A DNA stretch of 13,396 nucleotides, taken from Phycisphaerales bacterium. GTDB lineage: Bacteria > Planctomycetota > Phycisphaerae > SM23-33. The notes beneath the pieces are model-generated. The model saw nothing but the letters and a program-made list of their open reading frames with translations, ran no database searches and had not been told where the DNA came from. Shown piece after piece: positions 7,272 through 13,396 of this stretch. Position 1 is the stretch's first letter, and the number at the start of each line of letters is the position of its first letter. Where the stretch lies: the NCBI GenBank assembly GCA_003171235.1, contig PMYM01000124.1, positions 1-13,396 on the forward strand, written 5' to 3'. The position numbers were made by a program, and so were the translations under genes.

Positions 7272-7293
7272 GTCCATGGCGCTGCATTATGCT
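7265..7293 (+). promoter_or_regulatory. Weak candidate promoter upstream of the secretin gene
   Basis: TTGCAT (7265-7270) lies 17 nt before TATGCT (7288-7293). The -35 matches 3 of 6 and the -10 matches 4 of 6 consensus positions. It overlaps the 3' arm of the hairpin and would give a leader of about 200 nt. The rest of the gap to 7478 shows nothing else convincing. Confidence 0.25.
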
Positions 7294-7478
7294 TCGCCAG
7301 CCAAACTGAGCAGTGGCTTACTGGCGACGGAATTGAGTCAATTGCTGCACTGATAAATAGGTAGCTGCGCGTTTCTTTGTGTGGTGCATCCGGGCCGCGG
7401 ACGATTGACTGGACCGTGCGGATCTTCTCGCTGCCGCGAGGTCCAGGCCAAGGCCCGGAGGCGCTGTCGGATCTGAAA

Positions 7479-7497
7479 AACCTCTTGAAAGGAGGTT
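7479..7497 (+). promoter_or_regulatory. Hairpin enclosing the Shine-Dalgarno of the secretin gene
   Basis: AACCTC (7479-7484) pairs with GAGGTT (7492-7497) around a 7-nt loop, burying most of the GGAGG Shine-Dalgarno (7491-7495). That site lies 6 nt before the TTG start at 7502. The strong ribosome site also justifies the TTG start. Sequestering the site together with a weak start codon could keep secretin synthesis low or regulated; this is inference. Confidence 0.35.
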
Positions 7498-7501
7498 AGC
7501 G

Positions 7502-10500
7502 TTGCGACCCCTCAATCTCTCTGTGGCATTGCTGCTGGCGGCGTGGGCGACCAGTTGGACGTGTTCGGCGGCGATGGCCCAGGATGCCGCCGCCGATGAC
7601 GCCAAGGCGCTCCTCAAGCTGGGCTCAACCCAGTACAAGGAAATGGATTTCAAAAAGGCCCAGGAATCGCTCCTGAAGGTCAACGCGGACAAGCTGGGTG
7701 ATGCCGAAAAGTCCGAACTGAACACCTTGCTGGCCAACGTGAAGGACGCCATCAAGGCCCAGCAGGCAGCCCAGGACACTCTTAACCAGGCCCAGAAGGC
7801 CGAGACCGACGGCGATCTGGCTAAGGCCATACCGCTGTACGAGCAGGTCTCCAAGAGTTCCTACCTGCCCGAGACCGTTCGTCGGGACGCCCTGGCCCAG
7901 GCCACGCTGCTCAAGAGCCGCCTGGCCAAGACCACCAAACCCGCTCCCTACCCCCTGCCCGAAACCGCCGCCGCCACCAGGCCGGCTGCCAATCCTGCAG
8001 TCAAGCCGGTAATGGCGCCGCCGGCCCGGCCGGAAGTCAAGACCCTGCCCGCTCCGGCCGCCAGCGACCAGCAGGCACGCCTGGCCAAAGTCAACGACCT
8101 GATGCAGCGCGGCAACGCCGCCCTGGAAGCGGGGCAGGCAGACATGGCCGTCGCCAGTTTCGAGCAGGCCCTCGCCCTGGCCCCGGAGAATGCCAAGGCC
8201 AAGGAACAACTGGATTCGGCACGCAGCATTCAGGCTGCCGGCGGGGCGGCCTCGCCGCTGGGGCGACTGGCCCAGATGCAGGCCGTTCGCCGCCAGGAGG
8301 CCGATCTCCGCATCGCCCAGTCTATCCAGCGCGCCAACGAAGCCCTGGCCAAGCCCGCCAAGCAGGAAGATTTCGCCCGCGCCCGCGAGGACGTCAGCCA
8401 GGCTCAACTGGTTCTCAATACCAACAAGAGCGTGTACAGCGACGATGAATTCCGCGCCAAGAAGGCCGAACTGGACCAACTGGCCGAATACGTCGAGTCT
8501 CGCCAGGAGAGCTTCAACCGGACTCGCGCCAGCCAGGAGGCCAAGGAGATCGCAACCGCCCGCCTGACCCACGAGGCCGAAGTGCAGCGCCGCAAGCAGC
8601 AGGCCACCGACGAAATGCGGCGCAGCCTGGTCAGCCTCCGCGACCAGGGCCGCTACGCCGACGCCGTGGAAGTGGCCGGCAGACTCAAGCAGCTCGACCC
8701 CGGCGACGGCTGGGCCACCGAGCAATACGCCGTGCTCAGCCAATTCCTCCTGCTCATGGAGGATAAGCGGGCCAAGGGAGACTCCGACCGCGAAGAGACC
8801 AAGGAGTTTATCGCGGTGCGGGAAGCCGCCATCCCCTGGTATGAACTGCTCAACTACCCGCGCGACTGGGCGGAGATTACCCTCCGCCGCCAGGGCGCCA
8901 GCGCGGGCGAGGCCGCCGAAAGCGAAGCCAATCGCGCTACCCGGCGGAAGATGAGCGCCGTGCTGCCCAAGCTGGAGTTCAGCGGCATCAGCTTCAACGA
9001 CGTGGTGCAGTTCCTGCGCGATGTAAGCAGCACCAACATCTATGTCAAGTGGCCGGCGCTGCAGGCGGCCGGCATCGACAAAAACACCGCCGTCAATATC
9101 AGGCTGCAGGACGTGAGCTTTGAAAAGGCCCTCAAGACGGTGCTGGAAGACGTCGGCGGCGCCACCAACAACCTGGACTACATCATCGACGAAGGCGTGA
9201 TCAAGATCTCCACCCGCGAGGACCTGGACAAGGAAACGGTTACCAAGGTGTATGACATCCGCGACCTGATCGTCCGCCGGCCCAACTTCATCGGCCCCTC
9301 GATCGACCTGACCTCCTTCGGCTGCAACACCGGCAACAACTGCAGCAGCGGCAGCGGCATGTTCGGCAACAACACCACCAGCGGCGGCGGCGGCGGCGGC
9401 AACAACGGCGGCGGCAACTGCAGCGTGGAGGCGACCATCAGCCGCCAGGAACTGATCACCAGCATTCTGGAGCTCATCCGCTCCACCATCTCCCCCGAAA
9501 CCTGGCGCGAAAACTCCGGCACCATCGGCTCGCTGCGCGAGATGCAGGGCATGCTGGTGGTGACGCAGACGGCCAAGAATCAGCGGTCCCTGACGGACCT
9601 GCTCAATCAGCTCCGCGAGGCCCAGGCCCTGCAGATCAACATCGAAGCCCGTTTTGTCACCGTGCAGACCGGCTTCCTCAACCGCATCGGCATCGACTTT
9701 GACGTCTTCTTCAACATGGGCTCGACGCTCAAGCCCGTGACAACGGGCACCGGCGCCTGGTCCACCGATCCCCTCACCGGCGCCAAGATAGTGAACCCCG
9801 CCGGCGGCACTGCTTTCCTGCCCCAGTGGCAAGGCCAGGGCTCCCCCACCAACACCACAACCGTCCTGCCGGTGCACCTGGGCTCGTATGAGTTCACCCA
9901 GCCCACCGGCACGTCCGTGTCCAACAGCATCGGCACCGCCGCCACCGGCGTCAACGCCTTCAACATCGGCGGGACTTTCCTGGATGACATCCAGGTGGAT
10001 TTCCTGCTCACCGCCACCCAGGCCAACACTACCACCCGCACCTTGACGGCCCCGCGCGTGACTATCTACAACGCCCAGCGGGCCTTCGTCACCGTCGCCA
10101 CGGAACAGGCCTATGTGGCCAACCGCAACCCCATCGTCAGCGAAAACGTGGTGGGCTACCAGCCGGTGATAGCCACCGTGGCCTCCGGGTCGGTGCTGGA
10201 CGTCGAAGGCACGGTATCGGCTGACAAGCGGTACGTGAACATGACTATTCAGCCGACGGTCTCCACCATCAACGGCTTCACCGAGTACCAGGGCGCCGTG
10301 GACGCCAACGGCACCCCGATTCCCGGCTCGGGCACCATCCAACTGCCCAACATCACCATCCAGCAGCTCAAGTGCTCGGTCTGCGTTCCCGACGGCGGCA
10401 CGCTGCTGTTGGGCGGTCAGCGGCTGGCGGGCGAATCGGAAAAGGAAATGGGCGTGCCGCTCATTTCCAAGATCCCCGTGCTCAACCGCCTGACCAGCAA

Positions 10501-10597
10501 CCGTTCCCTGGTGCGGGACGAGCAGTCGTTGTTGATCCTGGTCAAACCCAAGATCATTATCCAACGGGAATACGAGGAAGCAGCCTTCCCGCCGTAA
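7502..10597 (+). CDS. pilQ: Outer-membrane secretin (PilQ/GspD family) with long helical N-terminal region
   Basis: Forms the multimeric outer-membrane channel for a type IV pilus or type II-like secretion system. 1031 aa, starting at TTG with AAAGGAGGT upstream. A signal peptide (hydrophobic 6-26) has a likely cleavage after AMA at 26. Residues 30-480 are helical, Ala/Gln/Lys-rich, with TPR-like stretches (about 195-235 and 375-400) and a Pro/Ala-rich linker (145-188). A secretin N0/STN-type domain spans about 488-572 (LEFSGISFNDVVQFLRDVSS). After a Cys/Gly/Asn-rich insert (604-640) comes an N1-like domain (641-708). The secretin core (about 711-1020) ends with the family signature: PDGGTLLLGG (963-972), GVPLISKIPVLNRL (984-997) and SLLILVKPKII (1009-1019). 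It is the last gene of the operon, before a strong terminator. The symbol follows the PilM context; GspD-like use is possible, since pilin and ATPase genes are absent here. Confidence 0.92.
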   Translation: MRPLNLSVALLLAAWATSWTCSAAMAQDAAADDAKALLKLGSTQYKEMDFKKAQESLLKVNADKLGDAEKSELNTLLANVKDAIKAQQAAQDTLNQAQKAETDGDLAKAIPLYEQVSKSSYLPETVRRDALAQATLLKSRLAKTTKPAPYPLPETAAATRPAANPAVKPVMAPPARPEVKTLPAPAASDQQARLAKVNDLMQRGNAALEAGQADMAVASFEQALALAPENAKAKEQLDSARSIQAAGGAASPLGRLAQMQAVRRQEADLRIAQSIQRANEALAKPAKQEDFARAREDVSQAQLVLNTNKSVYSDDEFRAKKAELDQLAEYVESRQESFNRTRASQEAKEIATARLTHEAEVQRRKQQATDEMRRSLVSLRDQGRYADAVEVAGRLKQLDPGDGWATEQYAVLSQFLLLMEDKRAKGDSDREETKEFIAVREAAIPWYELLNYPRDWAEITLRRQGASAGEAAESEANRATRRKMSAVLPKLEFSGISFNDVVQFLRDVSSTNIYVKWPALQAAGIDKNTAVNIRLQDVSFEKALKTVLEDVGGATNNLDYIIDEGVIKISTREDLDKETVTKVYDIRDLIVRRPNFIGPSIDLTSFGCNTGNNCSSGSGMFGNNTTSGGGGGGNNGGGNCSVEATISRQELITSILELIRSTISPETWRENSGTIGSLREMQGMLVVTQTAKNQRSLTDLLNQLREAQALQINIEARFVTVQTGFLNRIGIDFDVFFNMGSTLKPVTTGTGAWSTDPLTGAKIVNPAGGTAFLPQWQGQGSPTNTTTVLPVHLGSYEFTQPTGTSVSNSIGTAATGVNAFNIGGTFLDDIQVDFLLTATQANTTTRTLTAPRVTIYNAQRAFVTVATEQAYVANRNPIVSENVVGYQPVIATVASGSVLDVEGTVSADKRYVNMTIQPTVSTINGFTEYQGAVDANGTPIPGSGTIQLPNITIQQLKCSVCVPDGGTLLLGGQRLAGESEKEMGVPLISKIPVLNRLTSNRSLVRDEQSLLILVKPKIIIQREYEEAAFPP

Positions 10598-10620
10598 TCT
10601 CCCTGAGATCCGCGACATCC

Positions 10621-10655
10621 CGCCCCGCCGGGCAAACCGGCGGGGCGTTTTTTTT
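10621..10655 (+). terminator. Rho-independent terminator of the pilM-secretin operon
   Basis: A perfect 11-bp GC-rich stem (10621-10631 with 10637-10647) has a 5-nt loop (GCAAA) and is followed at once by eight T residues (10648-10655). It starts 23 nt after the secretin stop and is a textbook intrinsic terminator. It separates the secretin operon from the YdjY-domain gene. Confidence 0.95.
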
Positions 10656-10666
10656 GCCGCCCGACA

Positions 10667-10675
10667 TGCTAGGAT
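10667..10675 (+). promoter_or_regulatory. Candidate extended -10 promoter for the YdjY-domain gene
   Basis: TG-C-TAGGAT (10667-10675) fits an extended -10 element, with the hexamer matching TATAAT at 4 of 6 positions. No -35 is convincing because the terminator T-run occupies that space. Transcription from about 10682 would give a GC-rich leader of about 80 nt. A promoter is needed here because of the terminator just upstream. Confidence 0.3.
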
Positions 10676-10762
10676 ACCCACAGGCGCGTCCAACAGAATG
10701 AGGCGAGGGCCTGGCGCGGGCCCCTGACGGGCGCCTGGGCCTCCGGCGAAAGGAACATGCCC

Positions 10763-11932
10763 GTGAAAAGATCCATTGCGGCGGCCGCCCTGACGTTCCT
10801 GGCGGCCATGGCGGCGCTTGGCCTGGACGCCCAGACGACCTCTCCGGCCAGCAAACCGCTGGCCCTGGAAGCTCTGACGGTGGACAAGGCCAAGGGCCAG
10901 GTAATTATGGACGGGGTATTCTGCCTGGAGCAGGGGCAACTGGAATTCCTGGTGGCCGGGCCCAACAAGGAATACGAGTCCCTGGTCAGCACCCAGGTGA
11001 AGCCCTCCAGCCTGCACGCGGCGCTGCTGATGCTGGGGCTCAGCCAGGGCAAACCCGCCCGCTGGACGAGCACCGCCCCGGGCCAGCCGGCGGTCTTCCA
11101 GCCCCCGCGCGGGGCGCAACTGGAGATCAGCCTGCGCTGGACCGGGCCCGACGGGCAGAAACACGATGTGCCCGCCACCGACCTGCTGGAGACCGCACCC
11201 GACGGCAAACCCGTGGGGGCCGTCCGCTGGGTGTTCGTCGGTTCGGACGTGCTGGAAGGCGGAGCGTACTGGGCCGACGCCCTGGGCCACCATGTCTCCG
11301 TGTCCAACTTCGCCTCCAGCGTGCTGGACGTGCCCTTCGAGAGCACCGACAAGGACGCCCTGCTGCAATTCGCCGTCAACAAGAATAAGGTTCCGCCCAA
11401 GCTCACCCCGGTGCAGGTGGTGCTGACAATGGTGCAGGGGGCCCAAAGCGCCCCGGTGGCCCGCCTCAACCTGGCCATCGACCAGTTCGGGCGAATGGAG
11501 TTGGAGGGCCAGCCCGTCTGGCCGGAGGATCTGTCGGGCCTGGTCAAGAAGTTCCTGGCCCGGCACGCCCAGGGCACCGCCGACGTCCGGGTGGACCTGC
11601 GGGCCCTGGAATACGACCGCCAGCGGCTCTCGGCCCTGCTGCAGGAGGCGGGCATGACCGACATCACATTCCGGCCCCGGCAGTTGCCGGTGATTATCCT
11701 CCCGCGCAGCCCGGCCGAGGCGGCCCGCGCCCTGGAGCAATGGAAAGAGCAGTTCGCCAACGCCCGCGACATGATCGGCGATCCCGGCCTGGACGCCCAG
11801 GCCGTCCTGGAGACCATCCAGCAAACCGCCCGCCAGGCTCAGGAGCAGGCCAAGATGCTGGAGGAGTACCGCGGCAAGCTCAGCCGGATGCTCGAGGAAT
11901 ACAAGCGGCAGCAGAACCAGGAGAAGAAGTAA
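10763..11932 (+). CDS. Exported YdjY-domain protein with C-terminal ExbD-like module
   Basis: 389 aa from the GTG at 10763. An in-frame ATG two codons earlier (10757) is only 2 nt from the AAAGGA (10749-10754), whereas the GTG has an 8-nt spacing, so the GTG is preferred. The N-terminus is a signal peptide (KRSIAAAALTFLAAMAALG, cleavage near residue 22). Residues about 39-223 match the YdjY domain in pattern: a V-D-K-A-K-G start, K-E-Y-E-S, H-A-A-L-L-M-L-G, then WVF-GSD and VSNF. Residues about 233-303 (LNLAIDQFGRMELEGQPV through LLQEAGMTDITF) follow the pattern of the periplasmic domain of ExbD/TolR. A charged, Gln/Glu-rich coiled coil (318-389) ends the protein. YdjY domains have no firmly known activity. 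There is no ExbD-type TM helix beyond the signal peptide and no ExbB gene nearby, so energy coupling cannot be claimed. It lies 4 nt from the downstream membrane protein gene. Confidence 0.85.
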   Translation: MKRSIAAAALTFLAAMAALGLDAQTTSPASKPLALEALTVDKAKGQVIMDGVFCLEQGQLEFLVAGPNKEYESLVSTQVKPSSLHAALLMLGLSQGKPARWTSTAPGQPAVFQPPRGAQLEISLRWTGPDGQKHDVPATDLLETAPDGKPVGAVRWVFVGSDVLEGGAYWADALGHHVSVSNFASSVLDVPFESTDKDALLQFAVNKNKVPPKLTPVQVVLTMVQGAQSAPVARLNLAIDQFGRMELEGQPVWPEDLSGLVKKFLARHAQGTADVRVDLRALEYDRQRLSALLQEAGMTDITFRPRQLPVIILPRSPAEAARALEQWKEQFANARDMIGDPGLDAQAVLETIQQTARQAQEQAKMLEEYRGKLSRMLEEYKRQQNQEKK

Positions 11933-11936
11933 GACA

Positions 11937-12719
11937 ATGGCCATCGCCAGCAGGTCCAGCCTCCGGCGAAATGCCGCGGCCATGGCGGCCGCTTTTCTGC
12001 TCACGGCGCTGGCCCAGCAGGGCGTGTATTGGGGATTGGGCGGGGCATCTCCGGCGGCCCAGGCGGCTGGCTTGCTGGCGGGCCTGCTGTGCGCGCTGCT
12101 GGCCAGCGGGGCCTTTGCCGCCGGGGGCGGGGGATTCTTCGACGCCTGGCAGCGGGCCGGCGGGGTGGCACTGGCTCACCTGCCGCTCTTGATCCTGATG
12201 GCCAGCCGCGATCAACTCTCCCTTGCCGGCGCGTGCAGGCTGTTTTTGCTCTGGTCTGCGCTGGGAGCTTGCGTGGCCGCCTTGGTGTCGGCCTTTGTCG
12301 ATCCGCGCCGGCGCATGGCGGCGGGGTTGGCTGTAAGCGTGCTGCTGGTGGCCTGCTGCGCCACGCCGTACTGGGCCAATGGCCTGGTGCTGTCTTTCCC
12401 CTCGCCCGCCCGCGACAAGCTGGCCAGCGCCGCTATTGATCTCAATCCCGTCTTTACCACGCTTGCTCAACTGCAGGGCAGGGGGGGCTTTGCCTGGAGC
12501 AAGGCGCCCATCTTCTACGCCAACAGCGCCCTTGGCCAGGACGTGCCCATGCCCCAGGCACGTTGGGCGATGACCTTCGCGATCTACCTCTCAGTGGCGG
12601 CGGTGCTGGCGGGAGCGTCCTTGGCGATACAGAGGCGAAACCGCGATTGGGGGCCTCCCAAGAACCTGCGCAGAGGCGCAGAGGGCACTGGGAAAACGCA
12701 AAGAACACAAGAAGCATAG
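11937..12719 (+). CDS. Six-TM membrane protein of unknown function
   Basis: 260 aa, unrecognised. Hydrophobic segments lie at about 13-34, 40-63, 74-91, 96-120, 127-153 and 210-231. Basic clusters at LRRN (9-12), DPRRR (122-126) and QRRNR (232-236) fit six helices with both ends in the cytoplasm. The largest outside loop (about 154-209) contains DLNPVFTTLAQL. A six-helix layout with a long loop before the last helix recalls stripped ABC-2-type permeases, but there is no signature motif and no ATPase gene next door. The ATG is 4 nt after the previous stop, with a distant AGGAG (11919-11923, 13 nt), so translational coupling is likely and both proteins may act together. The last 18 codons (from about 12663) lie in a palindromic intergenic repeat, so the native C-terminus may once have been different. 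Confidence 0.75.
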   Translation: MAIASRSSLRRNAAAMAAAFLLTALAQQGVYWGLGGASPAAQAAGLLAGLLCALLASGAFAAGGGGFFDAWQRAGGVALAHLPLLILMASRDQLSLAGACRLFLLWSALGACVAALVSAFVDPRRRMAAGLAVSVLLVACCATPYWANGLVLSFPSPARDKLASAAIDLNPVFTTLAQLQGRGGFAWSKAPIFYANSALGQDVPMPQARWAMTFAIYLSVAAVLAGASLAIQRRNRDWGPPKNLRRGAEGTGKTQRTQEA

Positions 12720-12757
12720 AGTTCTCTCTGCGTATATCCCTGGGTTTTTCAGAGGTT
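12663..12757. repeat. Degenerate ~95-bp palindromic repeat, overlapping the end of the last gene
   Basis: The left arm starts with AACCT (12663) and contains CGCAGAGG, CGCAGAGGG and AAACGCAAAGAAC. The right arm, read in reverse complement, starts with AACCT and contains CCCAGGG and ATACGCAGAGAGAAC. The two arms are imperfect inverted copies meeting near 12709-12714. Oligomers of the CGCAGAGGCGCAGAGG type occur as dispersed intergenic repeats in many bacterial genomes; this assignment is from memory of such sequences. Confidence 0.5.
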
Positions 12758-12775
12758 CCAATTTCTAGAAGGTTA

Positions 12776-12793
12776 GAGCGGTTTAGGATTGGG
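12776..12793 (+). repeat. 18-bp direct repeat, copy 1
   Basis: GAGCGGTTTAGGATTGGG at 12776-12793 matches GAACGGCTTAGGATTGGG at 13362-13379 at 16 of 18 positions in the same orientation. The pair brackets the palindrome-rich block. The sequences following the two copies differ, so a simple tandem duplication is not evident. Confidence 0.6.
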
Positions 12794-12926
12794 TGGCAAC
12801 ATCATGAGTGGAAAGCGTTTTCCGGCCTGTACGCACAAATGGAAATGCACCTGGCGAGGGTTGAGCGGCCCCTACAGGGCCAGGGGAGGATCCGGGCAAA
12901 TGCAGAGCGACGCCGGGAGACCTCAT

Positions 12927-12961
12927 CCAGGCCCGCAGGGCCGGCAAGAATTTAGCCGGGG
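12927..12961 (+). repeat. 35-bp inverted repeat, left arm
   Basis: This arm matches the reverse complement of 13301-13335 at 33 of 35 positions (differences at the tenth and twentieth bases). Similarity stops abruptly on both sides. The arms bound a 409-bp segment containing the nested hairpins. Inverted ends around a small non-coding segment recall a MITE, but no target-site duplication is seen at the arm edges. Confidence 0.7.
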
Positions 12962-12975
12962 TGGAGCGGCCCGTT

Positions 12976-13024
12976 GTGGCACAGCTTTTTAAGCTGTGCA
13001 GCACAGGTTGAAAACCTGTGCCAC
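12976..13024. repeat. Nested double palindrome (REP/BIME-like)
   Basis: Two perfect 9-bp hairpins with 3-nt loops sit 1 nt apart: GCACAGCTT/AAGCTGTGC (12979-12999) and GCACAGGTT/AACCTGTGC (13001-13021). The outer ends GTGGCACAG (12976-12984) and CTGTGCCAC (13016-13024) are also perfectly complementary, as are CTGTGC and GCACAG across the middle (12994-13006). The DNA could fold as two small hairpins or one long one. This resembles REP-type elements mobilised by RAYT transposases; no such transposase is in the window. Confidence 0.75.
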
Positions 13025-13136
13025 CGGAGGGACGCGGAGCCCCCGGTAACGGCCTGGGCACTGGGCCGGAGGCAGTGGCCTGACCGGCCAAGGCATTGAT
13101 TCTTCCTGCCGAGGCTGTGATTACCCTGGAGGACTC

Positions 13137-13156
13137 GCGTGCAAGAAGTTGCACGC
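13137..13156. repeat. Perfect 8-bp hairpin
   Basis: GCGTGCAA (13137-13144) and TTGCACGC (13149-13156) pair perfectly around a GAAG loop. There is no T-run, so it is not an intrinsic terminator; it is part of the palindrome-rich block. Confidence 0.55.
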
Positions 13157-13274
13157 CGTTAGGGACTCTTAATTCCCAGAAGCTCATCACACCATCGCGA
13201 GCACGCTCAACTTCGCGCGCAGGCCCAGCCGTTCGCTCTGCCTTGTGCGGCGCCTTTTCCGGGGGCTGCGCGGC

Positions 13275-13291
13275 GCACGGCTTTGCCGTGC
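13275..13291. repeat. Perfect 7-bp hairpin
   Basis: GCACGGC (13275-13281) and GCCGTGC (13285-13291) pair perfectly around a TTT loop. Stem plus three-base loop is the same design as the two hairpins at 12979-13021, and it begins with the same GCAC. Confidence 0.5.
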
Positions 13292-13300
13292 TTGCTTTGC

Positions 13301-13335
13301 CCCCGGCTAAATTCTCGCCGGCCCTCCGGGCCTGG
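13301..13335 (-). repeat. 35-bp inverted repeat, right arm
   Basis: The reverse complement matches 12927-12961 at 33 of 35 positions; see the left arm. The core AGAATTTAGCCGGGG is identical in both arms. Confidence 0.7.
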
Positions 13336-13361
13336 TTGTGTACTGCCTTGTGGCCTGGCTG

Positions 13362-13379
13362 GAACGGCTTAGGATTGGG
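13362..13379 (+). repeat. 18-bp direct repeat, copy 2
   Basis: Second copy of the 12776-12793 sequence (16 of 18 identical, same orientation). It lies 17 nt from the window end, so any larger repeat unit beginning here cannot be judged. Confidence 0.55.
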
Positions 13380-13396
13380 GTTTGCCGGTTGCACAG

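Larger units (their letters stand above)
12720..13396. other. Gene-free, repeat-rich intergenic region
   Basis: These 677 nt hold no reading frame with a ribosome site, family motif or credible composition. The content is dominated by palindromes and repeats listed separately: the end of the 12663-12757 repeat, an 18-bp direct-repeat pair, a 35-bp inverted-repeat pair, a nested double hairpin and two further perfect hairpins. No tRNA, CRISPR or riboswitch-like structure was recognised. Confidence 0.7.

Noticed and set aside
9383..9400. GGC-rich run in the secretin gene considered as a tandem repeat or phase-variation tract
   Set aside because: It is a short run of in-frame glycine codons inside a Gly/Asn-rich loop; changes by whole codons would not switch the gene off.
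7625..12004. 1459-codon open frame on the minus strand opposite the secretin and YdjY genes
   Set aside because: It lies antisense to two well-supported genes and across a strong terminator, is dominated by Gly/Ala/Gln/His typical of antisense reading in GC-rich DNA, and shows no family motif.
12979..12999. Hairpin with an internal T-run considered as a terminator for the last gene
   Set aside because: The T residues are in the loop and stem rather than after the stem, and it lies 260 nt past the stop as part of a nested palindrome.
12927..13335. CRISPR array
   Set aside because: The repeats are one inverted pair and several dissimilar hairpins, with no regularly spaced direct repeats and no cas gene.
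12783..13394. 203-codon minus-strand frame across the repeat block
   Set aside because: It is translated through the inverted repeats and hairpins, has no ribosome site, starts at the window edge, and contains a GTGFQPV stretch of the sort produced when palindromic repeats are translated.

Overview
The window is a GC-rich bacterial segment with strong Shine-Dalgarno sites and occasional GTG/TTG starts. The gene set (a PilM-type actin-like protein, a secretin with a long helical N-terminus, very Gly/Pro/Ala-rich envelope proteins, a YdjY-domain protein) and a tail of palindromic intergenic repeats suggest a member of the Planctomycetota, perhaps Phycisphaerae-like. This lineage call is an inference from gene style and repeat style; no rRNA or marker phylogeny is available here.

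Layout. (1) 33-1490, minus strand: a radical-SAM methylthiotransferase of the MtaB type, a tRNA modification enzyme, with a hairpin just past its stop. (2) 1491-1659: a compact divergent promoter region in which the candidate -10 boxes for the two directions lie 5 bp apart on opposite strands. (3) 1660-10597, plus strand: a four-gene envelope-machine operon. It contains a PilM protein that appears fused to a PilN-like membrane/periplasmic part, a PilO-like single-pass protein starting on an overlapping GTGA, a large single-pass Pro-rich protein in the position of PilP/GspC, and a 1031-aa secretin starting at TTG. A textbook intrinsic terminator (10621-10655) closes the operon. (4) 10763-12719, plus strand: a two-gene unit of an exported YdjY-domain protein with an ExbD-like C-terminal module, followed 4 nt later by a six-TM protein of unknown function. 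(5) 12663-13396: no convincing gene beyond 12719; the region holds several perfect or near-perfect palindromes, a 35-bp inverted-repeat pair and an 18-bp direct-repeat pair.

How the genes work together. PilM (cytoplasm), the fused PilN-like segment, PilO-like and PilP/GspC-position proteins would form an inner-membrane alignment platform linked to the outer-membrane secretin, as in type IV pili and type II secretion. No ATPase (PilB/PilT), PilC platform protein, prepilin peptidase or pilin gene is in the window, so those parts must be encoded elsewhere or differ. The YdjY/ExbD-like pair lies after the terminator and seems to be a separate transcription unit; a functional link to the secretin operon is not shown.

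The most notable points are the apparent PilM-PilN fusion, the unrecognised PilP/GspC-position protein, the YdjY plus ExbD-like architecture, the Cys/Gly/Asn-rich insert in the secretin, hairpins next to several ribosome binding sites, and the downstream repeat block, one copy of which supplies the C-terminus of the last gene. No clearly new defence, mobile or biosynthetic system is visible.
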